Assembly: GCA_034509735.1 (NCBI GenBank)
Contig: JACGWO010000012.1
Span: 9,174,367 to 9,238,366 of the forward strand
DNA: 64,000 bases
Direction of reading: 5' to 3'
DNA from: Sesamum alatum
Taxonomy: Eukaryota > Streptophyta > Magnoliopsida > Lamiales > Pedaliaceae
Below are positions 24,227 to 35,934 of the stretch, piece after piece; within the stretch, counting starts at the first letter, position 1, and every line of letters starts with the position of its first letter. Below the pieces are notes generated by a model. It did not search any database, was not told the origin of the DNA, and saw only the letters and a list, made by a program, of their open reading frames with translations. The translations under genes and the position numbers were made by a program.

Positions 24227-25985
24227 TTGGATCCCGTGAAGATGTGAGGCAGAATATCTTGGGAATCTCATCAATTGAGAATGGTATTAGATACCTCCTA
24301 CGAGGCTTTGTCCATGTGAATCGTAAAAGCGGGGCATGGAGAATTGTGCTTGTGGATCCCCAGCCCACTAGGAAACGGTTTTCTGAAACCCCATTTGAGA
24401 GTGATGGGCTTTCGTAGAAATAGTGGGAGGGGTTAATGACTAAAGGACCAAGTCTTAACTTGAACATAATATTGTTATAATCTACTGAATGTTTTTCTAT
24501 TTAACTGTTGATGTCTAAGAATCCACTAACCCTTATACTTGAGACTAATAAGTCTAATGGAACGTATTATCATGCCTGGCTGTGAAATCTTAAGATGGTC
24601 TTAGATTTCAAAGAACCAGACTTATATTCTGGATAAAAATTTTCCTGAGACCTTGCCGGAAAGGTCATCGCTCAAAGAACGTTTGACGTTCAAAAAGAGG
24701 CTTGATGACAAGTAGAAGGTCCGCAGCATCATACTGGCATCCATTGATAATGAGATCCAGAAGCAATAAGATAGGCTGGAGGATGTTGGCTCCATGATGC
24801 TTCGATTGCAGCAAATCTATGTGGTCCCAGACCGGCATGTTAGATATGCTGTAATGAAGGCACTCTTCGGAGCGAAGACGATAGAAGGATCGTCGGTACA
24901 AGAGCATGGAGTGATGATGCTATCCCTTGTGGAAAAGCTCAAAGACCTCCAAGCTAATCTCGAAAGAGAGATGTACATCGACGTGATCCTTCAGTCTCTT
25001 CTCCCCTCACGCGACCCATTTATAGTCAACTACAACATGAGCGGGCTTGAGAAAGACCTTCATGAGTTGATAAATATGTTGGTCCAGTACAAGGCAACGA
25101 TTGAAAAAAAATCTGCCGTCGACGGTACTAGTGAGGAGGCTTCGACCTCTAAAGTGAAAGACAAGGGTGCCGGATGCAGGAAGAGGGAGAAGGCTCAGAC
25201 AATATCAGTCGCTGCCAGCACTTTGAGTACTCCTGTTACACCACTGGGCGGGGGTAAAGGAAAGAGGAAAAGGGTTCGTCAGTTAGAGGTTTCGAATGAT
25301 GTTTGCATTAACTGCGAAAAAAGGGACATTGAAAGAGGGAGTTTCGTAAAGCCCCTCTCCGAGAAAGGTGACATTTAAATTAAGTATCAACATGATCACT
25401 GTTCTATTCTTTGGTATTGGATACTAGTCGTTCATAACCTGTGAATGGTTCACAGGTTATGATAAGGAATAGAAAGCTGAGACAGACGATCCTAAGGTCT
25501 AGCAATAGCGAAACTGTTGCTGCAAAGACTAAGGACTAATTAGGCTTAGTAGTGATCATGTTATGATTGTGTCTGAGGGAATTATGTAACCTAGTATGAT
25601 CAAAATATGTTCCATTTATTGTTGGACAATTTTGGATATAATAATTTGATCGATAAAATTACTTTTATTTGACAAAGAATGGGGATTCTTGTCTGCTAGG
25701 TTTGGTACATAAACACTTGACACTGTCCCATAATTGGATTATGAGTACTCAAAACAAATGACTAAAAATGGATACAATCAAGATGAACTTACGGATTTGG
25801 CATCAATGACTAGGTCAGTTTTCTTTAGTTAAGGATGAGGAAGTTGGAAGATCCAAAGAGTCTAGCAATAGATGATTTGAATCTGCTAGCTTGCAAATCT
25901 TCTCTGAGAAAGAAAAGACTAAAGAGCCATTTTGTTAGACAAGGTGGGCTTGCCGATAGTCTATTGGATTAGATCCAAAATGACT
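24227..25985 (+). pseudogene. Inverted leader-gag-protease-integrase fragment inside H
   Basis: A plus-strand fragment within the minus-strand element. 24227-24450 is leader sequence. Gag starts at an ATG at 24511 (MSKNPLTLILETNKSNGT), is stopped early (WL then TGA where relatives have Arg), and stays open from 24794 to 25378. A CX2C zinc-knuckle start is visible near 25308 but damaged. 25380-25500 is protease (a VLDTxxx-like stretch with the catalytic motif degraded). Pre-integrase sequence follows to about 25985, where it ends in the KKPFVGQ/LLDLIHTD integrase region. It is truncated at both ends with no LTR. Confidence 0.75.
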
Positions 25986-26382
25986 TCTCCACACGGGATA
26001 ATATCTTAACCCCATGCTCCTGTACAAAAAACCCTTCTATCATCTTGGTGCTGAGAAATACTTTTTGTCGCAGCATATCTAATACAGTCCAGAACTGCAT
26101 AAACTTGGCTCATGTCGAGCATTATCAACTTAACACCATCCTGCCTATCGTACTATTTCTAGATCTCATTAGTCGTTAAGACCAGTACGATGCCGTGAAC
26201 CTTCTGCTTGTCCTCATGCCACTTCTCGAACGTGGACTCCTTCTGCAAAGCCCGAGGAAGAGACCTATCTAAAACGTATGTTTGGTTCTCGAAATCTAGG
26301 ACTATCCTAAGATTTTGCACCCAATTGTTATAGTTGTTCCATCGAATTTGTTAGTCTCAAGATTTGTAGCAAGTGGATTCTT
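25986..26382 (-). pseudogene. gag N-terminal remnant (H)
   Basis: Minus-strand gag from roughly residue 150 back to the start codon at about 26382 ('ttagacatctacatt'). It parallels 59571-59983 of element D with several stops and frameshifts. It directly abuts the oppositely oriented fragment at 25985. Confidence 0.75.
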
Positions 26383-28222
26383 AGACATCTACATTCAAAA
26401 TGTAAATAGAAATTTAGTAGATTATAATATGGTCTTCAAGTTAAGACTTGGTCTTTAGTTATTATCCCCTCCTAGTATTTCTTTAAAAGTCCACCACTTT
26501 CAAGTGGAGTTTTGGAAAACCATTTCCTAGTGGGTTTCGAGTCCACAAACACAATTATCCATGCTCCACTTTTATAATTCATACGGAAAAAGGCTTTGTG
26601 GGAGGTAACTTATGCCATTCTCATCTAATGAGATCCCCAAGACAATTTGCCTCGCCTCTTCATTTGGTCCTTAGGACTCCAAGAGAATCATGTTACTCAG
26701 CGTTAGGCCCGACGCATCAACCAAATGAACATCTAAACCATCGCTGCCCACAACTCCTAAGACAGGAAAATAGGAGTATATTCCTTTATTCATAACAATA
26801 GCACAACTTTCTTTCATTTTAAACGTGCCACGATCGTGAGACCACGAATGGGTGAAAGTAACTTCCCCACTATATTGTTGTGGATGGAATGCTTGGATTA
26901 AATCGAACTATTTGATTTTTAATCCATTAATGGGCCTAATATTTACTTGGACCATTCAAGTGAGAGTTAAGTTTGTTTATGAGCGAGACCTCATCATTAC
27001 GTGTTTTGTATGCTACGGTTAAATATCAAATATTAAAGTGCATTCCAAGCACACCACATGCAAGGATAAGCCTAGCACGCCCTTGTTAGATTGTCATGAG
27101 ACCAATCCTATGCGATCCACTAAGTCCGCAGTGGATCTATGGTAAATCTAGGGTGACATACACTATTAAAAAATTATAACGCATTATCACTGTAATGGGT
27201 CTTGTAACACCTCTTCGTTCTTTTGGACTCTCCACCATGTGCCCAACGGGCCTCCATCCCCATGGAAGTGTTTACTTATAATTTATTTTAAAAATATATA
27301 AAACCTCACTCCTAACTACACTCATTACAACTTAAATAAAAAACTTAAATCAGAAGTTGGGGGAAATACATAGAAAGGGAGATAGCAAGCCTTACTTTTT
27401 CAAGGCTAAAAACGATTAGAGAGATAAAAACAAATAAGCACACAGACCTCACCCAGCATAAATTAAAACCATACACATAGGCCATGGTCTTTGTGACCAT
27501 CCCCATTTTTATCCAATAAACAATTTACACACATATATCAAATATAAATATGCTCAGCAAATAAATACATTCCATGCATTTATTAATATGATATCCAATA
27601 CCATAAACAAGAACATAATTATATGCAGAAAATTACATGTTATTAATCCAATTGAACATGGATATCATCATACATCCATTGTACCAAAAAATAAAAAATA
27701 AATGCTTGAAAACAATTTTCAAAGTAACTCATGCAAATTTAATTTTAAAAAACCTAATTTAACTAAAATCAAAATTAGACATAATTAATAAATTCAAAAA
27801 ATTTGCAAAAGTATGAAAAATCTAATTTTCGTGAAAAATAACAAAAAACTACCAAGTCGTCCGAAACAGGCCAATTGGCAGCACAATGCCAGTGCCCGTT
27901 CGCAGCAGCCAACCAGTACCCCTACTGGCACACAGGCGACTGCCTTCGCGCTCCCGGCCACACGCCGGTGGCTAGTAGAGGCAGTCGGCAGGCTACACTT
28001 TTCAATTTTTTTTTAAGCTTCTGCAATAACAAACTGAAACTAAAACATGCATTTATAGAGAATTCAATTTTAAAAAATTGTATGGATATCCATAATGAAA
28101 CACAAAATTTACACAAAATCATGATTAAAATGGTAAAACATGCTTAAAAAAGCAAATTAAACATGTTTATCATTCTTCTCACATTAAAATATGTTATTCC
28201 TAAAACCACAAAATCATACCAG
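26383..28222 (-). other. 5' leader of H
   Basis: AT-rich leader collinear with those of A, C and D. It contains a mutated pair of palindrome sites (about 26750 and 26830), the conserved hairpin (27114-27137) and a weak GC-richer patch at 27860-27980. No gene is supported. Confidence 0.75.
27114..27137 (-). promoter_or_regulatory. Conserved leader hairpin (H copy)
   Basis: In the sense direction GATCCACTG pairs with TAGTGGATC around CGGACT. The only departure from the perfect arms of A and B is a G-U wobble at the loop-closing pair. Confidence 0.65.
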
Positions 28223-28234
28223 GCTCTAATACTA
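28223..28234 (-). other. Primer-binding site of H
   Basis: The sense sequence TAGTATTAGAGC, two changes from the Met-tRNA complement TGGTATCAGAGC, lies one base inside the LTR start at 28236. Confidence 0.75.
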
Positions 28235-28235
28235 C

Positions 28236-28854
28236 TGAAAGAATCGGTACGGCCTGGGAGCATGGTGGAAGCGTAAAATTAAAGAAATTAAATTCGAATT
28301 TAAAGGGGTGTTCCCTTTGAATTCTCGGGCATGGTGTTTTTCAAAAGCATCATAACATAATTAAAACATTCTTGAACTTGTTGGTAGAGGAGGAAGAAAA
28401 AAAGCACATGAATTTTAAATGGAAACATTAACTTTTTTGTTTCATAAGTAGAATAGAAAGAAACGTTGTTTCCCTGTTCGTTCCTTTTCGTTTACTTTTA
28501 GAATCCGATGGAGGACTTCTCTACGTCGTCCACACCACATTACGGAATAGAGTCTAACTCTATTGCTAGATAAAAGTTAAACAAGAGAAGAAACAAATTC
28601 AAATAAATACTATTGATTAGTGTACTTAGCTTGTTATGGTATTCTATTCTTGAACCTTGTTCAAGTGAAACATACAAGAAGAATATTTGAAAGGGAAAAT
28701 TTTTTCTCTCTAATAAAAAGAATGTTGGCCGTGTGTTTGTTGAAGAGAGCTAGTGAGAGAATGATGAGTGTGTAGAGTATATTTTGAAAACATGAATTCC
28801 AAATTCAGAATTCAAGTTATCTCTAAGATAACCACTATACACACAGATGCAGAC
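28236..28854 (-). repeat. 5' LTR of H, truncated by insertion of F
   Basis: Starts TGAAAGAATCGGTACGG and follows solo LTR I and the H 3' LTR until about 28845. F then begins at 28855. The last stretch (28835-28854) is diverged, so the exact breakpoint is uncertain by a few bases. Confidence 0.75.
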
Positions 28855-31800
28855 TATTAGAATGAGTGACCAGAAAGTCAATGTGATTGGCCGTTCTGAG
28901 AATCATTCGTCAATCTTTAAACAAGTAATATTTGTTAGAATAAGTGACCAGAAAGCCAATTGTATTGGCGATTTTGGAAACTATTCGTCAATCTTTATTA
29001 ATACAATATTATCCTGATGAATAAAGTAAGTATTGATCACTGGCATTGTGTTTGTTGTGCTTACGACTAATGTTGAACAACATTTCAATGTCACAACAAA
29101 TGCCCACAGACCAATTAAATAACCCATGTAGTTAGGCTGCGCATTGGATGACGGCTATGAAACCAACTTTCTGAGGGTTGGTCTGAAATGTTCTAACTCG
29201 AGGACCTCGAGATTGGGCATCGAGAGTCCTATTGAGACTTGCACTAAGTATTGCATTCACTGGGTGAGTGTCGAGTTTCATCGGCGATAGACGAAGGTCG
29301 TCTATGCAATTTTAGTGGGTTAAGTGACAAGGTGGTCAACTGACTGAACTAACTCGCGAGAATCATCATATGGAAGCCTTGGAGGCTTGGTCGGTATGAT
29401 TGGAATTTCCGGTTCCAATAGTATGGGATTAGTCCTCGGACTTGAGGAATCATGGCAGTCACGTGCATACGAAGACTGTATCTTGGATCTGGCGAGAGGT
29501 GATCATTATGTAAGATGGTCATTATAAGCCTTGTCCAGTGCAGTTGGAGTATGTAGCTAGGACGGTGGATTCCAAGAAGGATCTGTCCCCTGTCAGTATA
29601 TGACGGTGATGTCTCCTATGGGCTCTGAGATGGTTTAAACTCTGAAAGTCTATGGCCATAGAAATTGATTGAGTAAGAAAGGATTTCCAACGTCAATCAA
29701 TACAGTAAACACATCTCGGGTATGAAACATAGTTGCCTAGTCAAGGATGGGAAACGATGCCCAATTCCATACCCTAGACTAAGGCCAGGAGATGGTCGAC
29801 GGTAGGACCTTACCCGTACGGAATCGGCGCCTAAATATTCACGCCAACATTCACCTAGTCTCTAGTGTCATGGACCGTTGCTAGATGGCCACCCATGGTG
29901 ACGGGCTCCTGTTGGACACGAGCCCAAGTCTAGCTGAGGGTGAACCTAAAGAAGTTGGACTTCTTCCCTAAATAAGCATGGCCGAAAATTGCGACCTTGG
30001 AGGGAGAAAAAATCAACCATGTTGGATGCTAGGTGTTAGTTGACTTGTCTCTTTTGGTAAGAGACAAATCAACTCCAATCAAGCCCTTCCCTTTTGGTAG
30101 ATCAAACCTTAAAAGATGGTAGGCTTGATTGAAGAATTGATGGTGATTTATTGGGATGTATCTTGACATCCTTGGATGAACCTAGACACATTCCAATAAT
30201 CACATGATGAATTTCATTATTCTAGAAAAAGATGAACACTCTCTACCCACTCTCTCTACTCTCTAAATCCTCTTTTGAAGGACAAGCGGATCCGTCCGGG
30301 AGTGCGAGCGGAAGCGAAAAAGTGAGAAATGGTGCGTAAATTTAAATCTAATTTAAATTAACGAATCCCAAGGGGTGTACCCTTTGGTGCTCAACCGGGC
30401 ATTCGATGTAGGATGTGTACATATTAAAAACGTATATTAAACACATAGGGCATAGATATATATATAATCAACCAAAGCATAATAAAATCGTTACCTTTCA
30501 TTGTTTAACGTATGCTCCCGGCTACTTGCGTTGTTCCTTCTCCAGAATGCTCACGAAATCCAAACGTATGGATTCTCCAAAGGTGATCCACACCACACCG
30601 GAAGAAACGCACGTTCTCCTTGCTAGAAGAAAACGGGTTTATGAAGGAATCGGTTTAAGAGAAGAACACTATGAATTAGTGTTCTCTTAAACCTATTTTG
30701 TTCTTCTACTTGATTCAAAACCAAGTGAAGAACACAAGTGAAAGGGGGGAGGAGAAAACCGAGAGTTAGAGAGCGAGAGGAGATCCGATTTTCTCTTCTT
30801 CTTTTTCCTAGAAAAAGATGGATAATGAATCACTTATGCTTGGTGTTGTATATTCTAATATATATACATAATTAATGTGATTATTGGAATGTGTCTAGGT
30901 TCATCCAAGGATGTCTAGATTCATTCCGACCAATCACCATCAATTCTTCAATCAAGCCTACCAAAATTTATGGTATGATCAAATCATACCAAAAGGGAAG
31001 AGCTTGATTGGAGTTGATTTGTCTCTTTTCCAAAAGAGATAAGTCAACCTACCACCTAGCATGAAACATGGCTGATTTTGCTTCCTCCACGGGAGCATCT
31101 CTGCCATGTTTAATTAAGGGAAGAAGTCCAACTTCTTCCTATTCCAAAATAGGAATTATTTCTCCTCTCGGGTAAAATTTAACGGACCGGGTTTTATCGT
31201 AATCCAATTACGACGAACCCAACATTAAATCCAATTTAATGCCCATTGAAATTATTCCCGTTGAAGATCCAACTTCTCAATGTCTCAACCTTCCATATTT
31301 AATCGAAAATCTAATTTACCGATTAAACGAAGGCTCGATATAATATCGGCCCGTCCATCCAATGGACTTTCCCTTAAGTAATCCAGTTACTTATTTATCC
31401 TTCGAGATTGACTCCAAGTCGATCTCTCAACCTCCTCGGTGATTTGTGTATGACCCTTTAGGTTCACCCTCAGCTAGACTTGGGTCCGTGTCCTACAAGG
31501 GCCCGTTACCATGGGTGGCCATCTAGCAACAGTCCGTGGCACTAGAGACTAGGTGAATTGGCGTGAACATTTAGGCGCCGATTCCGTATGGGTACGATCC
31601 TTCCGTCTACCGTCTCCTAGCCTTAGTCTAGGGTATGGAATTGGGCGTCGGTTCCCATCCTTGACTAGGCATCTATGCTTAATACTCGAGACCACGTATG
31701 CTTCATTTGCGTCGACACAGGAAACCATTCCCTGTTCGACCAACCACTGTGGCCACAGCTTTAAACAGCATGAACGGATCTCCGAGTGCATAGGAGATAC

Positions 31801-31868
31801 CTCTGTCACAGGCTAACAGGGGACGGATCCTTTTCTTAGAATCCACCGTTCTCGCTACACATTCCGAC

Positions 31869-33861
31869 TGTTAGAATAGGTGACCATGTAAGCCAATTTT
31901 GGCGGGTATATGTAACCTATGTCTAGACAATTATAAATGTTTTGATAAATCATTAATGAATAAAGAAGTGAATTTTCATTTGACATTACTTTGTTTGTGT
32001 TCACTTGCACCTATTTTTCCATATCTGTTCACTACGCAAACAGAGCCCACGGACTGAGATTCGATTTCGGGGACTGGGACTACGCTTGGAGGTAGGTCCA
32101 TGGAATCAGTCTTCCCGAATCAGTCCGGAAATCTCCAAGTCAAGGAATCCCGAAAATGGGTACCGGGATTCCATTTGAGACTTGCACTAAGCATCTGCTG
32201 TTGTGTTTCATCGACGGGTGACGAGGATCGTCTAAGCAGTGTTAGTGGGTTAGCCTGCTAGGATGCAGCTGACTGAGGTGACTCGTGGGAACCGTCTTAC
32301 GGAGGACCTTGAGTATGGTCTGCAAGGTATGACGAGATATTCCCGGTTCCAACGGTACAGGTCAAGTCCTTTGACTTGAGGAATTACTGAGTTTACCTGT
32401 ACATCAGAACTGTATCTTAGATATGGTGAGAGATTGCCAGAATTCTCTTTGGTAGTCATAAGCCATGTCTAGTGCAGTCCTGGTGTGCAAAGTGACAGTA
32501 GTTTCCAAGAAAGGATCTGTCTCCTGTCAATAGGTTTTGACAGTTGAGTCTCATGTATGCTCTAGGTCTTGTCCCTAAAACTGTGGCCACAGTGACTGAA
32601 CAGAAGGGAAGGTTTCCCTTGCGGCGTTTAGTGAGGACAGACCGACACTTAGGTCCAAGATGGGTACCTGCGTTATCCGTGCCCTAGACACTAAGTGATG
32701 AGACCGAAGACAGAAGGACAAGCATACTGTTAGAGCCTAAATGTTCATCCCTGAATATTTCACCTAGTCTCTAGTGCCATGGACCGTTGCTAGATGGCCA
32801 CCCATGGTAACGGACGGATTCTAGGAGTCCGACCAAGTCTAGCTGAATGGTGAACCTAAAGAGTCACACACTATCCACACACAATTAAATATTTAATTTG
32901 GAATTAAATATTGGAGTGAACGAATGATTAAATTAGATTTAATCGGGACCTTTATTTTTCTTGGAGAAATAATTCTTTCTATTTGATAGAAGGAATTAAA
33001 TTGATAAATTGGATTTATCAAAGGGATTTATTTAATGGGCTTAAATAATATTTATATTTATTTTAGCCTCTTGGAAATATTTAAATAGGTTTTAAATATT
33101 TCCATTAAATTAAATTAAATCAACGGTTGAGATTAATGGGAGAGATGGATGGCTAGGATCGTTTTGACTAGGTCAAAACACTAGTTTGACTAGGACTTTG
33201 ACTAGGTCAAAATCCTAATCAAATTAGAGTTCTTAAAAGAGGAGTTTAAAGAGGATTAAACTCCTCTTCTATATAAACCCCTAGCATCCTACAATTTACA
33301 TGATGATGAAACTCCAACACACACACACAACACACACACACGGTTTTTCTCTCTCTCCCATCTCTCTCGTCCGCCCCTCTCTCTCTCAAGAAAATAGTTT
33401 TCTTGATTCTTTTGTTCTTGGAACATTAGAATCTTGATGAATCAATACCATTAATTGATAATGTGTTATTGATTCATCCACTCCAAAATTATACACTTGT
33501 TCGTTGCTAGCACGACGTGCAAGATACGTGGGTGGATCGTGTGTCACGAATTAGAGGGTCTCAAAGATGGGATCTTGGTGCAAAACGGGGAACAACGCGT
33601 GTAGCCGTTGAAGACGAAAACGACAACGGGTAGGTCTCGTTTTAAATTTTCGTCCCTCTTTAATTTTCAACCCTATGGCCTCCATGATTTATTTTATGTT
33701 ATACGTTCATGAGATACACCGAATGCCCGGGAAAATTTCAAAGGCACACCTTTTGAAACGTGTTTTTTAATTTAAAAGCATGTTTAAATTCCGTTTTAAT
33801 TTTTAATTATACCGCGCTTCCGCATTCGCGCTTTTCCCGGGACGATCCACATAATCTTTCA
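31869..33861 (+). repeat. 5' LTR of B
   Basis: A 1993-bp LTR, TGTTAGAATAGGTGACC to ATCTTTCA. Core block 32760-32808. Near-identical to 40472-42465. Confidence 0.96.
33172..33278 (+). promoter_or_regulatory. LTR promoter of B: W-box cluster and TATA box
   Basis: Palindromic TTTGACTAGGTCAAA-type sites and further TTGAC cores lie at 33172-33223, about 50-100 bp upstream of TATATAAAC at 33270-33278. A (CA)n run and CT-rich sequence follow. The 3' LTR carries the same set at 41764-41826 with TATATAAA at 41872-41879. Confidence 0.6.
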
Positions 33862-34435
33862 CCGACTGCACTGTACAAAGCTTATGATGATCATCTTACA
33901 GAATGATCACCTCTCGCCAGATCCAAGATACAACCGTCCTGTGCACGCGACTGCCATGATTCCTCAAGTCTGAGGATTACTCCCATACTATCGGAACTGG
34001 GAAAATCCAATCATACCGACCAAGCCTCCAAGGCTTCCATATGATGACCCCCGCGAGTCAGTCCAGTCGGCTCGACCCCAGTCGACCAACCCATCAAGAT
34101 CGTGTAGGCGTCCCACGCCTGTCGCCGATGAAATACGGCACTCATCCAATGAACACAAATCTTGACGCAAGTCTCAATAGGACTCTCGATGCCCTGTCTC
34201 GAGGTCCTCGACTTGGAACGTTTCAGACCCAACTCTTAATCAGTTGGTTTCATAACCACCATCCAATGCGTGGGCCAACTGCACGAGTTGTTATCCATGG
34301 TCTGTGGGCTTTGTTGCGATATAAGTTAAACACCATTTTAACAAATGTGAAATGAGCGCAACAAAGTCAGCACCAGAAGTGACGAATACTCATTTTATTC
34401 ATCACATAATAATATTACATTTACATCGAGTTGTA
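33862..34435. repeat. 574-bp exact copy of B's 3' flank, next to B's 5' LTR
   Basis: 33862-34435 is identical, base for base as far as I can read, to 42466-43039. That is the part of C's LTR lying just outside B's 3' LTR. It includes the CCGAC target copy and the private variants of this C copy (for example 'gaacacaaatcttg', where D and the other C LTR have 'gaacacgactcttg'). Identity stops at 34435/43039. The copy replaces B's primer-binding site and the start of its leader. Confidence 0.93.
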
Positions 34436-34439
34436 CAGA

Positions 34440-34870
34440 GGTGTCTGCGCGCGCGCGCGCCCGGCAGGCGCGCCCATGCGCGCGCGCGCGCAAGGCTGGC
34501 GGGCAGAGGAGCCCGCGCGCGGACGGGCGCCAGGCGCGCGCGCACGCAGACGGAGGCGTCTGCGCGCGCGCGCGCCCGGCAGGCACGCCCAGTGCGCGTC
34601 TGCGCGCGCGCTCTGCGCACGACGCAGGGACGCGGCCGGTGGCCAGCAGGCCAGCGCGCGCGCACAGGCAAAGGAGCCTGCGCGCGCGTCGGCCTGCCGA
34701 TGCGCCAGGCCGCGCAGACTGATGCCGGCCAGGCGCGCGCGCACACAGGCAGGGGCCTGCGCGCGCGCGCCCGGTAAGGCGGTGCCTGCGCGCGCGCAGA
34801 GGCGGCAGGCAGGGCCTGCTGCCCTGCGCGCCCGGCGGCCGACTGCTGCAGGCGGCGGCGGCCGGTGGCT
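34440..34870. other. GC-rich, CpG-dense island in B leader
   Basis: Long GCGCGC runs, with an internal repeat: TCTGCGCGCGCGCGCGCCCG at 34443-34462 recurs at 34558-34577, each followed by a GCAGGC(G/A)CGCCC-type stretch. It opens overlapping Arg/Ala-rich frames on both strands without recognisable domains. Confidence 0.85.
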
Positions 34871-35603
34871 CCTTGGCTAGGGTTTTGAAACCCTAGTGTA
34901 ATTTTATTTTTAAATTTATTTTCAGTTTTAATTTTGAATTAATTCTGAAAAATTCGTTTTTTGGGTTCAATTTTTCCTAAATTCCTAAAGACATTATTTT
35001 AGGAGTAAAATAAATGGATTTGGAATCCCGGGGTTATTTTACTTAAAATAATGAGGAAAGGTTTTCCTAAAACGAAAAATTTTACATTGCCAATATCTAT
35101 ATTTTATTTTCACACGTTACGCACATGTTCATTTATTTTCATCTTGGATTGATGTGATTGGAAATCATGTGTTGTTGGAATATTATGATTATGTGATTGG
35201 ATCATGTAATTATGTGTGTTGGATGGAAATGGATGATCACGAGCCCTAGACCGAATGTATGGTTTAATTTACTGTTGGGCCTGTGTGCCTCTTTAACTGC
35301 TTTCTCCTTCTCTCTTTCTAGTGCCTTGGAATAATAAGGCTTTCTACCTCCCTCCTTATGTACTCCCCCCGGGGTTTCGCTGGGGTTTCTAATTTTTTAT
35401 ATGTAATGAGAGTAGACTAGGAGTGAGGTTTCCATTTTTGTAATTGGTGGAGAAGAAGGAAGGACCACATGGAGAGCCCAGACCGGAGGTCCCTTGGCGT
35501 TTTCCATGAAGTGAAGAAAGAGAAAAAGAGACCAAGGCCCATCAGAATGATGATTGGGTTACTATTATTGTAATAGTATAGGACCAACCCTAGATTGACC
35601 ATA

Positions 35604-35627
35604 GATCCACTGCGGGCTCAGTGGATC
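35604..35627 (+). promoter_or_regulatory. Conserved leader hairpin (B copy)
   Basis: GATCCACTG (35604-35612), loop CGGGCT, CAGTGGATC (35619-35627): a perfect 9-bp stem, about 800 bases upstream of gag. Confidence 0.7.
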
Positions 35628-35934
35628 GCATAGGATTCGGGCTTGTGATCATCCAACAGGGGGCGTGCTAGGCTTTAATTTTGCATGTGGTTATTGTGAT
35701 GGATGAATGGGTTTTATTTATCATGTATAGCTGCTATGGATGAATTTCATTTATGCATTTTTGGATGAATGTATGGATATAGTATGAGATCTCGGTCATT
35801 ATTACTCTCACATTGGTTGGACCAATGTTAAAATATTAGACCCTAGATAAAGTGGACATGAACTCTAGGAGTTCGTCCATGCCTTCCAATCCGTGGCATA
35901 GTGAGGAAGCTGTTTTAGGTCAATAGCGTGGTCT

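Larger units (their letters stand above)
19426..28854 (-). mobile_element. Element H: rearranged copia-type element, interrupted by L and F
   Basis: Minus-strand element whose 3' LTR starts at 19426 (TGAAAGAATCGG) and is interrupted by solo LTR L. It resumes at 21699 and is truncated near 23690, missing the last 150 bp or so that I retains. The interior (23691-28222) is scrambled: a scrap of reverse transcriptase, leader sequence twice, and an inverted gag-pol fragment. The primer-binding site is at 28223-28234. The 5' LTR starts at 28236 and is cut at 28854 where F begins; its remainder must lie beyond the window. No complete domain survives. Confidence 0.75.

Noticed and set aside
24794..25378. 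Stand-alone 194-codon gene
   Set aside because: It matches copia gag from about residue 95 onward and is part of an inverted, truncated element fragment.
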